From: Rhyzopertha dominica
Taxonomy: Eukaryota > Arthropoda > Insecta > Coleoptera > Bostrichidae
DNA length: 64,000 bases
NCBI GenBank assembly: GCA_025024175.1
Contig: QCXZ01000064.1
Span: 47,265,325 to 47,329,324 of the forward strand
Reading direction: 5' to 3'
Position 1 is the stretch's first letter. Every line of letters begins with the position of its first letter. Positions 47,298-60,270 of the stretch are shown here, piece by piece. The notes below the pieces were generated by a model. It did not search any database. It saw only the letters and a program-made list of their open reading frames with translations, and was not told the origin of the DNA. The translations under genes and the position numbers were made by a program.

Positions 47298-49445
47298 TAA
47301 TAAATTGCAAAAGACCTCTACCCTTCAGTTGCATGCTCCCTGAAGGTGGGTTATTTACCAGAATGTTCAACGAAAGCAAGGCATTGCCTTTCGCACGAGA
47401 AACCACGACAACAAACTCCAAGCTGCAAAACCGTGATGCACCTCTTAAATATTACATAATGGACAGCTCTCCGTCCACAAAGATCCCGAAACTTTTAAGA
47501 TCGGCGTTACTACAGTTGCCAAGCGCACGTGCCAGTATTTCACAGGTAATCAGATAGAAGTTCCCGCATTCCGCATCACAGATTCGGGATCAGCCTGGAA
47601 GTTTTTCCATTCGCCGCCCAGGCCCGATTGTCTCAATAATTGAACTCCGACTATAAACCTCCCAACTTCACCGGCAGCCGCGATAAACAAAAAACAACCG
47701 CTCGGTCGCATAATGCTGAAGTTTTGGATCTTGACATCTTCAGGGATGGTATTCATCTTGGGAAGCTATCGGACGGAGCCGGGGTAGTTCTACCTGAAAG
47801 TCTGTTCGAGATGTCTGCCCTCTCAGTTTATGCACAGTTGGAGAAGATCGGCATGTTGCTAAGAAAACGAGTAAATATCTTTTTTGGTGAGGCCCTAGAA
47901 TTTTACAGCGGAGTATAAGAGAATGGATTTCAATTTAATGCCTGCTGTACCTCATTGAGCAACACGTTATAAAATTCGCCTAAAATTGCAAACGGAAACC
48001 AGTTTAATTTATTAACCGAGCCGACACCCAACAGGTTGCGAACTTCCAAGTAATAGCTGAACACAAAAAAAGACTTTCTCTAAGTGAAATACCAACTTTG
48101 ATATAGGAACGACTGATAATGGGTACGAGAGTTCAAATATCTTATAATTTTTTTTTCAAAATCTGTTTTTTGTACTTATTTGTTACACCATTATGACCTC
48201 CTGAACGTAGGTATTACGAGTTTATAAAATACGGGATGATTCATAAGCATTCCGAGAAACTTTCAGGAGATGTAGGGTTCATAAAATTAATATATAGATC
48301 GAATAAAGTACCACCTAAGCCGAGTGCAGCTATACCGACGCGAAAACAGAAGATTTAGAAAAAATGTTGGCTAACATGATAATTACGCATGCTGCAGGTG
48401 CATGACTACCAATAGTTCTGTTTAATCAAAATCAACATTATTACAAACAAGCACAGCAAATTTAAAGCAAACAATAAACCAAAATTGTGCCACAAAGTAA
48501 GTATAAATCACCTTTACCCAATCTAGAACATATGTATCTATAGAACGTAATGTAAGAAGCAAAACAAGGAATTATATGCTGTTGCGTCCTTTTGTCTTTT
48601 CCCCCTTTTTCGCCACAATCTGCCCTCCTATTTTCTCCTCGACGCCCTACGGACCGACATGCATTGCAACAAGTGTGTCGAAGAACGTGCTATCGAGACG
48701 TCATCAAAATCGGATGTGCAGATCAACCCGCTACGAAAAGTGTTCAAGTGCATCGTTCGTTCTACAGCAAATCAAGGTAGGCGTCAATTCATTTGCAATT
48801 ACCGCTTTTCGATTGTTCCCTTCACGCAACATATTCACTCGAACTAGTTGAAATAAGCACATAAATATATATCAAAAATTCTCAAAATATGCGATAAAAT
48901 TTGGCAAAGCTGCACAACATATGCAAGCTTTTTAAAACAATATTCCTTCTAATTTAGAATTTCAAATAGGTTTTCAGCAATGTTTCTTTAACAACGTTCA
49001 ATTTATGGAAATAGCTTAAATGCTTGAAAATTGTATTTGTGTGAAAATGGGGTTAGTGTAAATGGTGGCATTTTTTAGGTATTTTTTCTAGTTACATTAC
49101 CTTTGAGGTGAAAAGGTTCAGACAAACCACACCACATGTTTACAGCAGATAAATTAAGGGCCTTCTTAGCTGTAATGTGAGGATTATCTTCATCCCAATA
49201 TACACAACTGCGTCTATTGACATTTTTATTAAGTCTGAACTGACTCAGTTCAACTGAGCATATTGGTCGATGTGTGGTGACTCGTACTCAGAAACGTATT
49301 GATGCCGAAGGCAAGGATTTTGAACGTTAATCTCCTTTTCATCAGAAAGTTCAATTATTTTTCAAATCCTACTCTAAGGTTTGCATTTCCAGTAGAACGA
49401 AAAATAAATTTTCTATGACGTTTCAAAGTGTGTATATTTCGTAGA
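47298..49445. other. No gene confidently recognised; GC-richer unique patch at 47.33-47.92 kb
   Basis: The patch holds overlapping frames on both strands, including 47640-47918 plus (92 codons, ending LRKRVNIFFGEALEFYSGV). Its composition is more even than the surroundings, but I recognise no domain. Frames at 48576-48851 in three phases are likewise unrecognised. They could be exon, enhancer or old repeat. Confidence 0.35.
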
Positions 49446-50365
49446 CATATTGCAAAAGTAGGTGTGCCTAGGCTTTTCGAAAATGACTGGACTAAATGTA
49501 AAATGAAGCAATAAGCAGCATGATTTGACGTTGCGCCTGAAACATTTAGGCGTTTTCCCATACATCTAGGCGTTTTACAAAACGCGTATGTGTGTTTCGG
49601 CCTATTTTAAAACAATGCCACCCTCCGCTGCCGAATAATTCTATTAAATATATAATAATAGAAGAAAAGTTAGAAAAAGTAATTGGCGCACCACATAATG
49701 CTATAGACACAAACGACATTCCACCAGAGAATGAAGAAATCGAAGTATCTTTTATTTTAATGAAATTGACGACGCAACACTTTCAACTGTCACTTTTGCA
49801 TGTTTTTAAGACACAGATAATTTATATTCTGTTTTACGTTTTCTATTGTATGTTTCAATAGAAACTTATGTAAACGGATTCCTAAATTTTTGATCGCGTT
49901 TGTGAGAATAACATTTTACATTTGCTTAGAAGGATATTTTCTCTTTTTACATATTTTTTACTGTGTTTAAATATAGGTACGTACCTAAACAGAAGCCCAA
50001 ATTTTTCATTATCAGAATGACGACATTGTTTGGAACGTGCATTTCCTGTTTTGTATTCACATAATGTACGCTCGTGCCAACAAATAAATTTTCGATAAAT
50101 TAGAAAATCAGAATTATGTCTGCGCTATTTTTATAAAACGCCTGATTAAGGTTGGTTTATTGTAAAACAGTGCTTGAGAGTGGTATTGTTTTAAAATACG
50201 CCGAAATTCGCATACGCTTTTTGTAAAACTCCTAGGCGTATGGCAAAACGCCTAAATACATCAGGCGCAACGTCAAATCATGCTGCTTATTGCTTCATTT
50301 TACATTTAGCCCAGTCATTTTCAAAAAGTCTAGGCGTTTCATGAAACGTCTGCTTTTGCAATATG
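49446..50365. mobile_element. DNA element with ~185-bp terminal inverted repeats, superfamily unknown
   Basis: The arms at 49446-49626 and 50176-50365 are reverse complements with few differences. A near-perfect stretch of more than 50 bp in each contains taaaatgaagcaataagcag and tgatttgacgttgcgcctga. Both arms repeat the word taggcgtttt and its inverse. The tips read acatattgcaaaag. The 549-bp interior holds an unrecognised short frame (49592-49861, plus). No target duplication is visible. Confidence 0.78.
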
Positions 50366-52140
50366 TAGTTGGGTTTTGATATCGGGTTCACTTCACTCCA
50401 TAATAGGGATGTGAAACAGTATTAGAACTGATCCACAGGAACTACAACTTGATTCATTACAAGTTTTCCACAGAATGCATTTGATCATTGGCAAGCTGTT
50501 GCGTCGGATCCTATGGCAAATGCTGAATTCGGCTCAGTATCTGATTTATGGATCAGGTAATTACATCAGATTCGGACTAATTGTACTTGATCCATAAAAA
50601 TAATGGACTCATACATGCCTGTATATTATTAAATAAATAAATAATAAATGAAATGCAAATTTTATGGTATAAACAAGTAGAACGACCCGCTAATTGATGT
50701 ATCTACATTAAATACAATCCTTCCTTTTAGAAAAGATTCTTCTACAGCAACAAGAACTCAAAGCATTTTACACAACAAAATTATAGTCCACATGCAATAG
50801 CACCATCACACCAACTAGAGCCCTAGCAAGCGCACCAAATAAACGCATATCAATTACCCAAAGAAGCGCCGATATAATCACGAGAACAAGTTAACCAAGA
50901 CACAATAATCGTAATCACCACTTATGAATGACAAGAAATCAATTAATAAAAAGGTCTTAAATCAGTATACAGTTTTAAACAGCAGCTCATTCGGGGAGAG
51001 ATAGTAACGCAGCAGAGCCGAGCCAACTTCAAACACTAAAATATCTAAGAAAAGTGTTCGCTACACCACGTACGAGCGCAGTAAGCAGTAAGCGTGTCAC
51101 CCTTCCAACCCAGCATAGATCAATTAATGAATCGGTCGAAATTAAAACTACTGATCTGTAACGGGTAGGTTGCGCTTTTAATCACCATATATATGATTTT
51201 TGATTTTTTTATTAATCCACAAATATATTTTTTCTTATTGTAGAAATTGTTCTTTGTAGCACATTTCCTATGCGGCGAGCTGTGTACCTAAAATATATAT
51301 TTATCTGATGCTGGGCAATGTGTAGCTCATTTCCTCCATATTGCATTAAATTGTTAAACAGCAGCCTCCAGCTCACTTTGCACTGAATTAAATCTGAAGG
51401 AATGTGAGTTTCAGTGTACTATGGATTTCTTTCAAACCACGCCTATAACACTGAAATCAATATGAGACAAATTACACGTGTCAAGACCAGCTAGCTCCAC
51501 GCCCGGAAATATATTCACAGCACTCGTATTTTATTCAGGTGCTTTCAAATTCACTTAAATATTGATACGCCGACGAGGTACCCTAATTGTTGGGAGCTAT
51601 GTGACGATGCATTTGTTTGGCGTGCCTTCACGATATTTCTCGACCATAGTGAGAGCTATCGCTTCTAGGATGAATTATAAAGTGGATGAAAACAGCGTGG
51701 TACGCTCCTATAGAGACGTTGCTCTTTTATGCATGTGGTTTCATTATTTAGGTATATTATTTAGATTATATATAGCAGCATACATGTACGGATGATATGC
51801 TAGATTGCTCTCAGTGAGCGTGCGCGCTTGGTGGTTTCCAAGCTTAAGATAAAGTTCAATGTATTGAATCGATATATCTGTATTGACCCTGTATCTGCAA
51901 ACCACAGCAGCGTTTTTACGGTCCAAATGTATTGGATAAAGAAATACTATCTATTCAAAAATTAATCACCAACGAAAAGGCTTAAAATCAATTATTGTCA
52001 TATCGCATGCTTGATGGACAAGTCGGCGGATACTTGGCATTGCAAGGATTTTTTTGAGCACTCACACTCATCGCGCACTATATTACAGCAATTGATGGAA
52101 TTAACCGTTGTGAGCAAGGAACTAATTAGGCTGTCCAGAA
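50366..52140. other. No gene recognised; possible single hAT-like end at 50.4 kb
   Basis: The word taatagggatgtgaaac near 50401 resembles a hAT terminal repeat followed by repeated gatcca words, but no matching right end is found. Frames at 51562-51795 and 51744-51926 are unsupported. Confidence 0.35.
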
Positions 52141-52149
52141 CACGTATTT

Positions 52150-52427
52150 GTCATCCAGCCGCCATCTTTAAATGCCCTAATAAGATGGGNAAAACAGTTC
52201 GTTTTGGAGAGACAGTTCGCGCGAACTAGCTCGCACAAGCGAGCAGTTATTCGTTTCAATACTTCGTTCGTGAACTGAAACAACAGCTGTTCGTTCGCGA
52301 ACGACGAACTTTTAATGTCACGAACCAGTTCGCGTAGTTCTCACCCGAGAGCCATTCTTTTTAACAGTTCGTTCGCGACCGACCCACCCCTACGTAATTT
52401 AGGTTATGTCTGTCATCCAGCCGCCAT
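52150..52427. mobile_element. hAT-like MITE rich in TTCGCGAA palindromes, between 16-bp direct repeats
   Basis: The ends read taagatggg near 52179 and, inverted, tagggggtggg-like at about 52391. The interior contains agttcgcgcgaact and tcgttcgcgaacga, both perfect palindromes. The 16-bp word gtcatccagccgccat occurs outside it at 52150-52165 and 52412-52427. The direct repeats do not abut the element, so they may belong to an older duplication instead. Confidence 0.5.
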
Positions 52428-52720
52428 TTTTGACAGCATTCTGTATAGGCTATTGTCATGAAAAGTAGGCATTTCAACGACCTGTCAAAACGAAATCCAA
52501 TATGACCGTTGAGGGCAACCATATTTTTTAATGTCATTATAGCAAACAGCCTTATGATTGAAAAGTGCCACGCTTTGTGCTTCTGTAAAGTTGTGAGTTC
52601 TTTTTGCCCTTTTTCAAGATATTATTAGTGTTTTTTAAACGAAAATGCCTGTTACACGCCTTGTGCTTGGCTTGGGAGTCAGTCACAGAGATTACGTATG
52701 GATCGCTGCAATTAAGAGAG

Positions 52721-53773
52721 TAGAGGTGTACAGTTCATGAACGAACAAACGATGTGTACTATTCAGTTGCGCTGCATTGAAGGATCTAGTTCATCAGAAT
52801 AAAATAAACCAGTTCATTTTGAACGCTGCAAGAGACTTGTATGATACTGACCTGAAACAGATACGCAGTTCGGATTGAACGATTGAGCAACCGCGAGGGA
52901 CCCTTGGGAAGGAAGAACGACAGAATATGTATCTTTTCGTGAACCGACACGCAAACCACGATGTGCGGCCGGCTGAATTACCTACCTATGTCTTCGCAAT
53001 GTCTATCGTACATTGGCGTCGCAGTTTCGCAGTCCCCGTTTCGCTGTTTGCCATTTTTATTTAACATTTTGCTGCAAACTAAAATGTTGAAATGAAGCAG
53101 TAATATACCAGATAGTAACTATTATATAAATACGTAAATATTGGTGGTACTTTTGAAATATCAGGAGAAGTTAAAGTAGGTAGTACAATTACATAATATA
53201 CAAAAACAATATTAAATTTGATAAACATTCGGGAACATAGTAGGCTATTTTATTTTTTTACAAAATCGGTAATTCTCATTGCAATTTACAATTTAATATT
53301 TACGAATGCATAATTATTGGTGTGCCATTAATGACTGACAAACTTAAAGTCTCGCTCGCTTGCACAGCGGTTATCTATTTGTCTTTAACAACTATTTTGA
53401 TTGCACTTGTATTATTATGTATTACTGAAGTCATTAATTATAATGTTATTTGCAAATTTGAATATATTTTATAACGCCAGTTTCATTAACAGTTGAAGTA
53501 CATATTACATTTCGTATCTCAGATACACACGACATGTATAGCTATCATAGAACTAAACGGCATCCACGGTTGTATGTTATATGACACAAGTCCGCAAGTA
53601 CATAATATGTACTAATTTGTAATGTAATATGTATATGTTATATCAACTGCAAGACTACGGAGTACGATATGAGAAGCGTCCAACGAATTTGGACTATAGT
53701 TCATTTTGAACGATAAAATTGAACTAATTCAGCATGAACTATTCACCAAAGTGAACTAGAACGCCCATCTCTA
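52721..53773. mobile_element. hAT-like non-autonomous element (1053 bp)
   Basis: It starts tagaggtgtac and ends with the inverse of tagagatgggcg. The subterminal regions repeat gttcat/atgaac and agttcattttgaac words. The interior is AT-rich with no transposase. Flanking octamers (taagagag and atatgccc) differ, so no target duplication is preserved. Confidence 0.65.
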
Positions 53774-53859
53774 ATATGCCCCCAGCCGGGGTCACGTGGT
53801 TTAGAATGCCTAATATTGAAAAAAAAAATTCAAAGCTAAAAAAAAGTATGAAAAGTACG

Positions 53860-54651
53860 CTTGGCGTAGTATCTGATTTGTCGAAAATATCAAATGTGTT
53901 GAAAATATTGAGTATTGCAATAATTTTAAAGTATGGAAAGCTTCATAGGTATTGCAGCAACTACATTATCGGCGAGGTTAAAAGTAATGGAAATATAAAT
54001 AATTGAAACAATACAAAGTTAAAAAAAAAATCGCGTCGAAAAAAAATAATAGAAGCGTCCTAAATATTGACAGCATCAAAGATATCGAAGGTATCGAAAT
54101 ATCTTAATTATTTAAAGCTAGCGGTATGAAAAGTATTGAAAGTATCGAAATATCCAATTATTTAAAGCATGATAAGTATCTAAAGTTGTGAAAGAAAAAA
54201 GTCGTAGCTCGTGGAGCATTTCAGGGGATTTGTTGCGCTGGAGTTAGGAATACAATAATCTAGTGATTCTTCTTTTCATAAGTTATAACTGGATCTAACA
54301 TTTCATACATTTTCAAAATGTGCCTCACCATATTCCAAATTATTCCTATTTCAATAATTTAGCCATTGATTTATAGCACCTATATATAGTGAAGCAACTT
54401 TTATATTTTTGATACATTCGATACTTTCAATACTTTCGATACTTTTTATACTTTGATACTAGAGGTACTTTCGATATTTGTGATACTTTTCATACTTTTG
54501 ATACTTTGATACATTTGATACTTTAGGTACTTTAAATACTTCGATACTCTCGATACTTCAGGTACTTTCGATGCTTCGATACTTTGAGTAGTATCGTTAC
54601 TGCACCGGTATCGGATATCGATACCTGTCTAATGGTGTAGCCCAGCCCTTG
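53860..54651. mobile_element. Element with inverted arrays of GATACTTTC/GAAAGTATC
   Basis: The left part (to about 54185) contains repeated gtatcgaaagtat-like words. The right part (54412-54625) contains more than a dozen gatacttt(c/g) words in the opposite orientation, ending near cccagccctt. Opposed subterminal arrays are typical of hAT ends. The left boundary is not defined. Confidence 0.5.
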
Positions 54652-54710
54652 TGAATATCGTGAGTTGAAAATATACGCATTGAAATTCGGTATTTAACTA
54701 CACAATTCGC

Positions 54711-54870
54711 AGATTAAAGGCAGAATTCCTAGATTAAAGTCGGAATTCCGAGATTAAAGTCGGAATTCCGAGTTTAAAGACGGAATTCTGAGATTAAAGT
54801 CGGAATTCCTAGATTAAAGTAGGAATTTCGAGTTTAAANTCNGAATTCCGAGATTTAAGTCGGAATTTGG
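54711..54870. repeat. 20-bp minisatellite, eight units
   Basis: Eight consecutive 20-bp units have consensus agattaaagtcggaattccg, with one to five differences per unit and no spacers. Two N bases fall in the seventh unit. Confidence 0.95.
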
Positions 54871-55317
54871 AAATAAAAATAAGGGTGGCCATTCTACGCC
54901 TTCGTAATATTCAANTGTGTTCCACCGAAGCGTTTGTTACTCATGAGCCACCAGTACCACACCGTCTTGGGTGGAGGGGGGCTAATTATCCCCATTACCC
55001 CTCCCTTAAATACGCGCCTGTGTTTGATAGTTAAATTGAATTGCCCATGAACTTATCTGTTATTTAGGTGCAACAAACACCTTTTTATTAGTGAAGACCT
55101 AGGAATGCTACTTGGTTTGCGGAGAAAAAAAAAACTTGGCACGGGTCTAGGTGGATGCACAGCTTTTCGCTGTAATTTTAAATATCCACTGCCGATAATT
55201 AAGGAATTGTAACCAGGTAGCACTTGAACATGCTTCGAGGCGTTAGGGGTAGCATCAGAACTTAGCTTGTGTTAATTTGTGTTACTTACGTGAATATCTT
55301 ACAACATTTTTTCTTAA

Positions 55318-56064
55318 CCCTTAAGTCTGACAGACGGCAGCGGAACTAAAAATGCTGCAATTTCGAAATTGGTAATGCCCACAATGTTGTCATTTCATGT
55401 ATTCCAAGCCCGATTGGTCTTTAGTTTTTACACCTAATATAATAAACCAGCGTCTTAAAATACGGGGGTATTCTAGAGATTTAGTTAACGAGTAGTCTCA
55501 CAGACAGCACGTCCGCGATTACGTTATAAAATTAGCCGGGAAATTGCTGTGACAAATGGCCGGACCTTCAAAAAGGCACATGCTTTCGGGGATCCAGATT
55601 TTGACGAAACAGTTTTAAATTGGTTTAATGAAGTAGAAAGTGATGCCGGTGATAATGACGATGTCCTAGATGAAAATTTTGCGAATCTGATCACGACAGT
55701 AACTTTGAACAATCAGCAAGCAGTGATGATGAAAATGAAAGCTCAACTATAGTAAATCCGATGGTAAACGGTTTTTTTGTAATTATACAACCTCTTTAAA
55801 CATGTACCATATAATAAAAGTATTAAAACTATACCAGTGCTTTGTTTACTCACATGTATTGAACATACTGCAATTTAAACCACACTTAAAAACAACAAGT
55901 CCTGTCATCAACCATTTTATTTTTTTTGTTATCATATAATTTAGCAATAGTACAATAATCCAAAGATTAACAAAAAATATTGTTACAAAATTTATTTAGA
56001 AAATTTTAGGTTTTTGCCTTAATATATTTTGCCGTCTCCCAGACGGCACGTCCGCACTTAAGGG
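55318..56064 (+). mobile_element. piggyBac-like deletion derivative flanked by TTAA
   Basis: The element starts CCCTTAAGT and ends ACTTAAGGG, with TTAA directly outside at 55314-55317 and 56065-56068, the piggyBac hallmark. The word agacgg(c/t) recurs inside both ends, including a gccgtct/agacggc hairpin near 56031-56047. It contains only the N-terminal part of a transposase gene, so it is non-autonomous. Confidence 0.9.
55549..55840 (+). pseudogene. piggyBac transposase N-terminal fragment
   Basis: The frame reads DPDFDETVLNWFNEVESDAG followed by Asp-rich residues. After a single-base frameshift near 55.68 kb it continues in another frame as ESDHDSNFEQSASSDDENE. Such an acidic Ser/Asp/Glu-rich N-terminus precedes the catalytic domain in piggyBac transposases. 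The catalytic domain is absent; the element ends about 250 bp later. The TTAA-flanked ends support the assignment. Confidence 0.65.
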
Positions 56065-56429
56065 TTAAAGTTCTTTTGCTTATAAAATTTTATCCTATGC
56101 AACCCAATGAATGTAGCTTTATGAGTTATGTATGTTGTCTTTTTCAGGAATAAAGCTAGGAAACTGAACGGTCAGTCGAAGTAAAGCTTTACCTGTGTCA
56201 CCTTACCTAGTACCCTAGTAGTCGCAAACACTTTCTTGTATGCAGATCCCAGATCCACCCAGTAAAATATAGTTTATATTATGTGAGTATAAGGTATATT
56301 ATCTTTCAACTAATTGAACCGGCTTTGCTGGATATTTTATGGTAACTTCTGATTATACATACAAGGAAGTTGATTATTCAAATAATAACTTTAATTGCCA
56401 TATAGACTTGAAGCATTTTGTAAATAATT

Positions 56430-56830
56430 GAAGCGAAATTGAGTGCCGATGGCCAAGCCTAAGGCAATAAGTAGCAACGGCGGCATTACAGGGAATGAAT
56501 AAATTCAGTGGTCTGACCTGAATTGCGCATTTAATGCTTTCGAACTACGCCCCGTTTTTAAATTACGGCAACTTACGGCAGCTGCATTATCCCATATAAA
56601 CTTATCCGGCGCATTAAGGCAAGAAGTAATAACAGTTTAAAGCAAGACGGCTGATGGCGTCTTTACTGCTTCGGCTTAAGCACCCGGCTGTAGTTGTAAC
56701 CAGTTACCTATTCCACACTTAATCGTCCATAAATCCTCATGAAATGCATTTGTCTTAATAAAAGGTAATGGCAAACACGAGTGCATAAAATATGTCATAA
56801 ACCTGCATGAATTAATATAGTCGTGTTAGC
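56430..56830. promoter_or_regulatory. Candidate conserved non-coding patch
   Basis: GC-richer unique sequence without frames. It holds words such as AATCGTCCATAAA, CATAAACCTG and TGAATTAAT. It may be regulatory; the support is composition only. Confidence 0.22.
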
Positions 56831-57739
56831 AGTGATGAGAGCGTGTCTGAATAGGGCCGCCAGTAGCGGCTCGTAAAGGTGGTAGACAAGGAACGACAAT
56901 AATGAGCAAAGTTAGTGTCTCCTGCAACGCTACTATCTGTAAATTTCGTTTTCATTCCAATAATCGTATCGCTATTGTTCTTTTCAGTTGGATTCTTTTT
57001 AATTGAGAAATTATTCTAATGTTCCATGTAGAAACCTAAATGACGGTATCGCCAGAATATACCCAACCGTAAACACAGTTGTGTCGGAGCAGCTTGCTTA
57101 CTTTTGCAACCGATAACAGGAATCACCAACCAGTCTAATATTCTAAGAAGTATTCGTAATGTTCATGTTGCATTCTTTGCATGATAGGTCAAATGCGAAA
57201 CTAGTGGCTACAACTGTCACGACTGCCGACTATCTATCTGTCGTCGACTGCTCGACGATACAGGAATCAATATTTCCATGCAAAAGACAAGAAAGTAATA
57301 AATTAATAAAGAGGTCCAAAACTTGTACACAGCATCTGCTATTGATTCCAACATAAGAAAGGGAAGGCTATACTAGAGTGTCACACGATCTAAAAGATGG
57401 CACGGCAGGCTAAGTATAGCACATTTCTCTGATGACAGTCATAATTCGACATTGTACGCTTGTTCAGTGGTAGGAAAGGCAACTTTACGTACATATATTA
57501 GCTAGTTTGATATCTTGTGTTAGTGATATGACAGTTGTACATATCGCTTTACGTTCCGTAACCTTTTTTACTTTTTGTACGACGTGACTGGGCAAATCGT
57601 CGTTTTATAAGCTCTTGCTGAATATCTGCCGTGCTATACCTTCCTTACGGCGCCTTCCGTTTTCCTGTGCTACAAAAGAGGTAGGCTCTATTCACATACA
57701 GTTTTATTAGATATTTCGTAGAAGCCCACCAGAAACAAG

Positions 57740-58800
57740 CGCGTCACTCCGAGTTCGTCATCTGACAATGAACGAGGTCGTAAGCGGCGTGATCGTACAA
57801 CAGGAAGTGGCAGCTCTAACATCAAGAGTTCTGAAGAGTGTATTTGCGGAATTAGAAAATCTAGTTCTCAAATTGAGAGAGGGTTGCGAAAATTGAACAA
57901 NTGACAGAAATAAATGGTTGGGATGAGAGANTTGTGATTCAGCACATGGATAATCGATTGACTGGTGACGCAAGAAATTGATACGACAATCNGCGCACTT
58001 ACAATTACAGTTGGCAGAAGTGGAAGAATTTATTAATAAAAACCATTCCAGAGCATCATGATTTTGAACAGTTGCTAAAAACTACGCTTAAGAAGAAGAA
58101 AAAGCCAGACGAATCGTGGGTCACATATTAGTTTGAAAAAACAAGGCTGATAAGGTCATGCGAGATTAGTGAAGAAATGCAGTTTTCTTTATTATAGATG
58201 GGGAAGATGATGTAGTGATCAGAACTGGCGCCAAAGCGGGGCGTTATAGCAGTCCAGGAGAATTGTACTCACTACACTTACAGGCAGTGATTCTTCAAAG
58301 TCCAATCGAGATATCAAGAATAGGTTGGGATTAAAGCCGATGCCACAAACGAGTGGTTAGTAAGCATGAATTTAAGAAGAAATGCTACAATTGCGATGAA
58401 ATGGGATATCTTCCTTCTGTCTGTCTGAAACCCAAGAAGCAGTGTACGAACTATAAGCTTTTGAGTCACTTAGCGTGTCGTAGAGCTGTTTCATCGGTAA
58501 AAACAATTGTAGATGTTTGTGATGGTCAAAGCAAAACAAAAAAGGACAATTCCGATTGCTATTACGTCAAATGTAAAGTTAATGGTCAGCTTTTTAATCG
58601 GTAGGTTGATACAGGATGTACAGGTGTAATAGAACGAGAAAGTGTAGTTAAATAGCTAAAAATAAAAATGGATAACTGCTGTAACATTATTGCGGGTTAT
58701 ACAGGTCATACCACATCTGTATAAAGATCTAGGCAAAAAGCAATTGCGTGGGGACTGTGTTTGTAGAAGGAAGTATTAGAGCCCTGCCAGATAAAGAAAG
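57740..58800 (+). pseudogene. Ty3/gypsy-type gag-protease relic
   Basis: At 57.99-58.19 kb the frame reads WQKWKNLLIKTIPEHHDFEQ, then KKPDESWVTY, a stop, then RLIRSCEISEE, the order of a gypsy-type gag. From 58353 the frame holds CYNCDEMGYLPSVC, a CCHC knuckle whose His is Tyr, and a second knuckle with a Cys replaced by Tyr. It ends near 58.62 kb at VDTGCTGV, the start of the aspartyl protease. No reverse transcriptase follows and no LTR was found, so it is an old truncated fragment. Confidence 0.72.
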
Positions 58801-60033
58801 TGTAACTAATTGTAATTAAAGAATAGCTCTATTGTGCTAAATGTTAGGTGAACCGTACATCTATTATGTGTACATGTATTTTATTATTTTCATTTAATTT
58901 CATTTACTATCATATCATTCGAAGGAGGTATTAAGTGCAAAAACTTAGGATTATGCTCAGAATTTACTTAATGCAGACACTTAACCTTAGATGTGCTTCT
59001 ACAGTTATGAACCCTTAGCACTAAGAAACTTCGATGAGGTCGATTAACCCAGGAAGTATGCCTTATGTTTTTCTTAATGCATAAGTTCATGGCTTTTCTA
59101 ATAGTACTTATTGTAATAACTTTTGTATATCTATAACACAGTGTAGAACATCACAAAGTCGCAAAATTTAGTTACTAAAATAGTTTACCGCGAGATGTAC
59201 AAACTTTAATGACACAAAAGCAGAAATAACAGAAACAATAACCTTATTATAATGTCGACCTCACGTATGCACAGTGTTAGCAAACATTTTCATTGAGATA
59301 GCAATCGGAAAGCTGAACATTTGCATTTATACGTCAATAACATCATCATACTCCTGTTATCTCTCCGTAACCAAAAATATACGTTTGGTATTTATCAGCG
59401 AGAACGCATAAACTTCAAATTTTACTACCGCATTATCACATCCATCCCGTACGCGACGCTTTTCCCGTTTTTATTGTCGAATAAGAACAGACTTACACCT
59501 GCCTTTATAACGTCAGAGCTGTTGCGTCGTGCATCCGCACCTTTATGAAGTATTAAACTCGAGTTTGATTGGACCCTGCATGCATGTATGCATAAAAATG
59601 ATCCTCATGACGTCGATCATATCCTTCCTGGTTGTAAAATGTATATCCGCAAGAAAATGAAACACCTTGGATACAAAATAGACTGCATGAAATGTTAGCA
59701 TCAGGTTTCAATTTACGTACGTATACTTTTCGTGAAATTTGTTACGTCCTCATAAGCGCAGGCTGTTTCATTTTCATTTCAGTTGGGATTAAAGTGGAAT
59801 AGGAAAGTGATGAGAGCGATAACATGATGCTCAAAACAGTGTGCAGTGTTCACTAGAAGCCAGTTAGCCTTACATTTGAACTTGCTTTCTACATAAGACT
59901 TGTATTTAATAGCTATTAATAGTTTAATTGCTGTCCTATCTTACATATATAACTACCACTATATACTAACAATCTAATATAAATATTGGATTTGTATGCA
60001 TATATTATGCATGTAGGTACAGTGGACTACAAA
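58801..60033. other. No gene recognised
   Basis: AT-rich sequence with one unsupported 75-codon frame (59321-59548). No repeat structure seen. Confidence 0.45.
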
Positions 60034-60130
60034 CAGGGGCGACGCTAGGCAAGTGCAAGTGGTGCAAATAAGGCGCCTTGGGCCAACTCCCGGTCTCATG
60101 CCTTTTTCAAAATTGGGAGTTTTCCAATAT
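60034..60130 (+). mobile_element. Solo hAT left end
   Basis: The sequence caggggcgacgctaggcaag, followed by ggcgcc a few tens of bases on, resembles the 5' tip of hAT elements of the zinc-finger MYM-linked group. No right end is found downstream before the foldback. Confidence 0.4.
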
Positions 60131-60270
60131 ATCAAAAATGAAAATATTACTTTCTTACAAAACTACACAAACCAAGCATTTTAAATCAGTATCGTAAACG
60201 AATGTGACGCATAAGGTGGTAAAACTTCGCATTTTAAACAGTTATCGAATCTTATTTCAGACCTTTTTCA

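Noticed and set aside
54711..54870. CRISPR-like array
   Set aside because: Units are contiguous 20-bp tandem repeats without spacers, in eukaryotic DNA.
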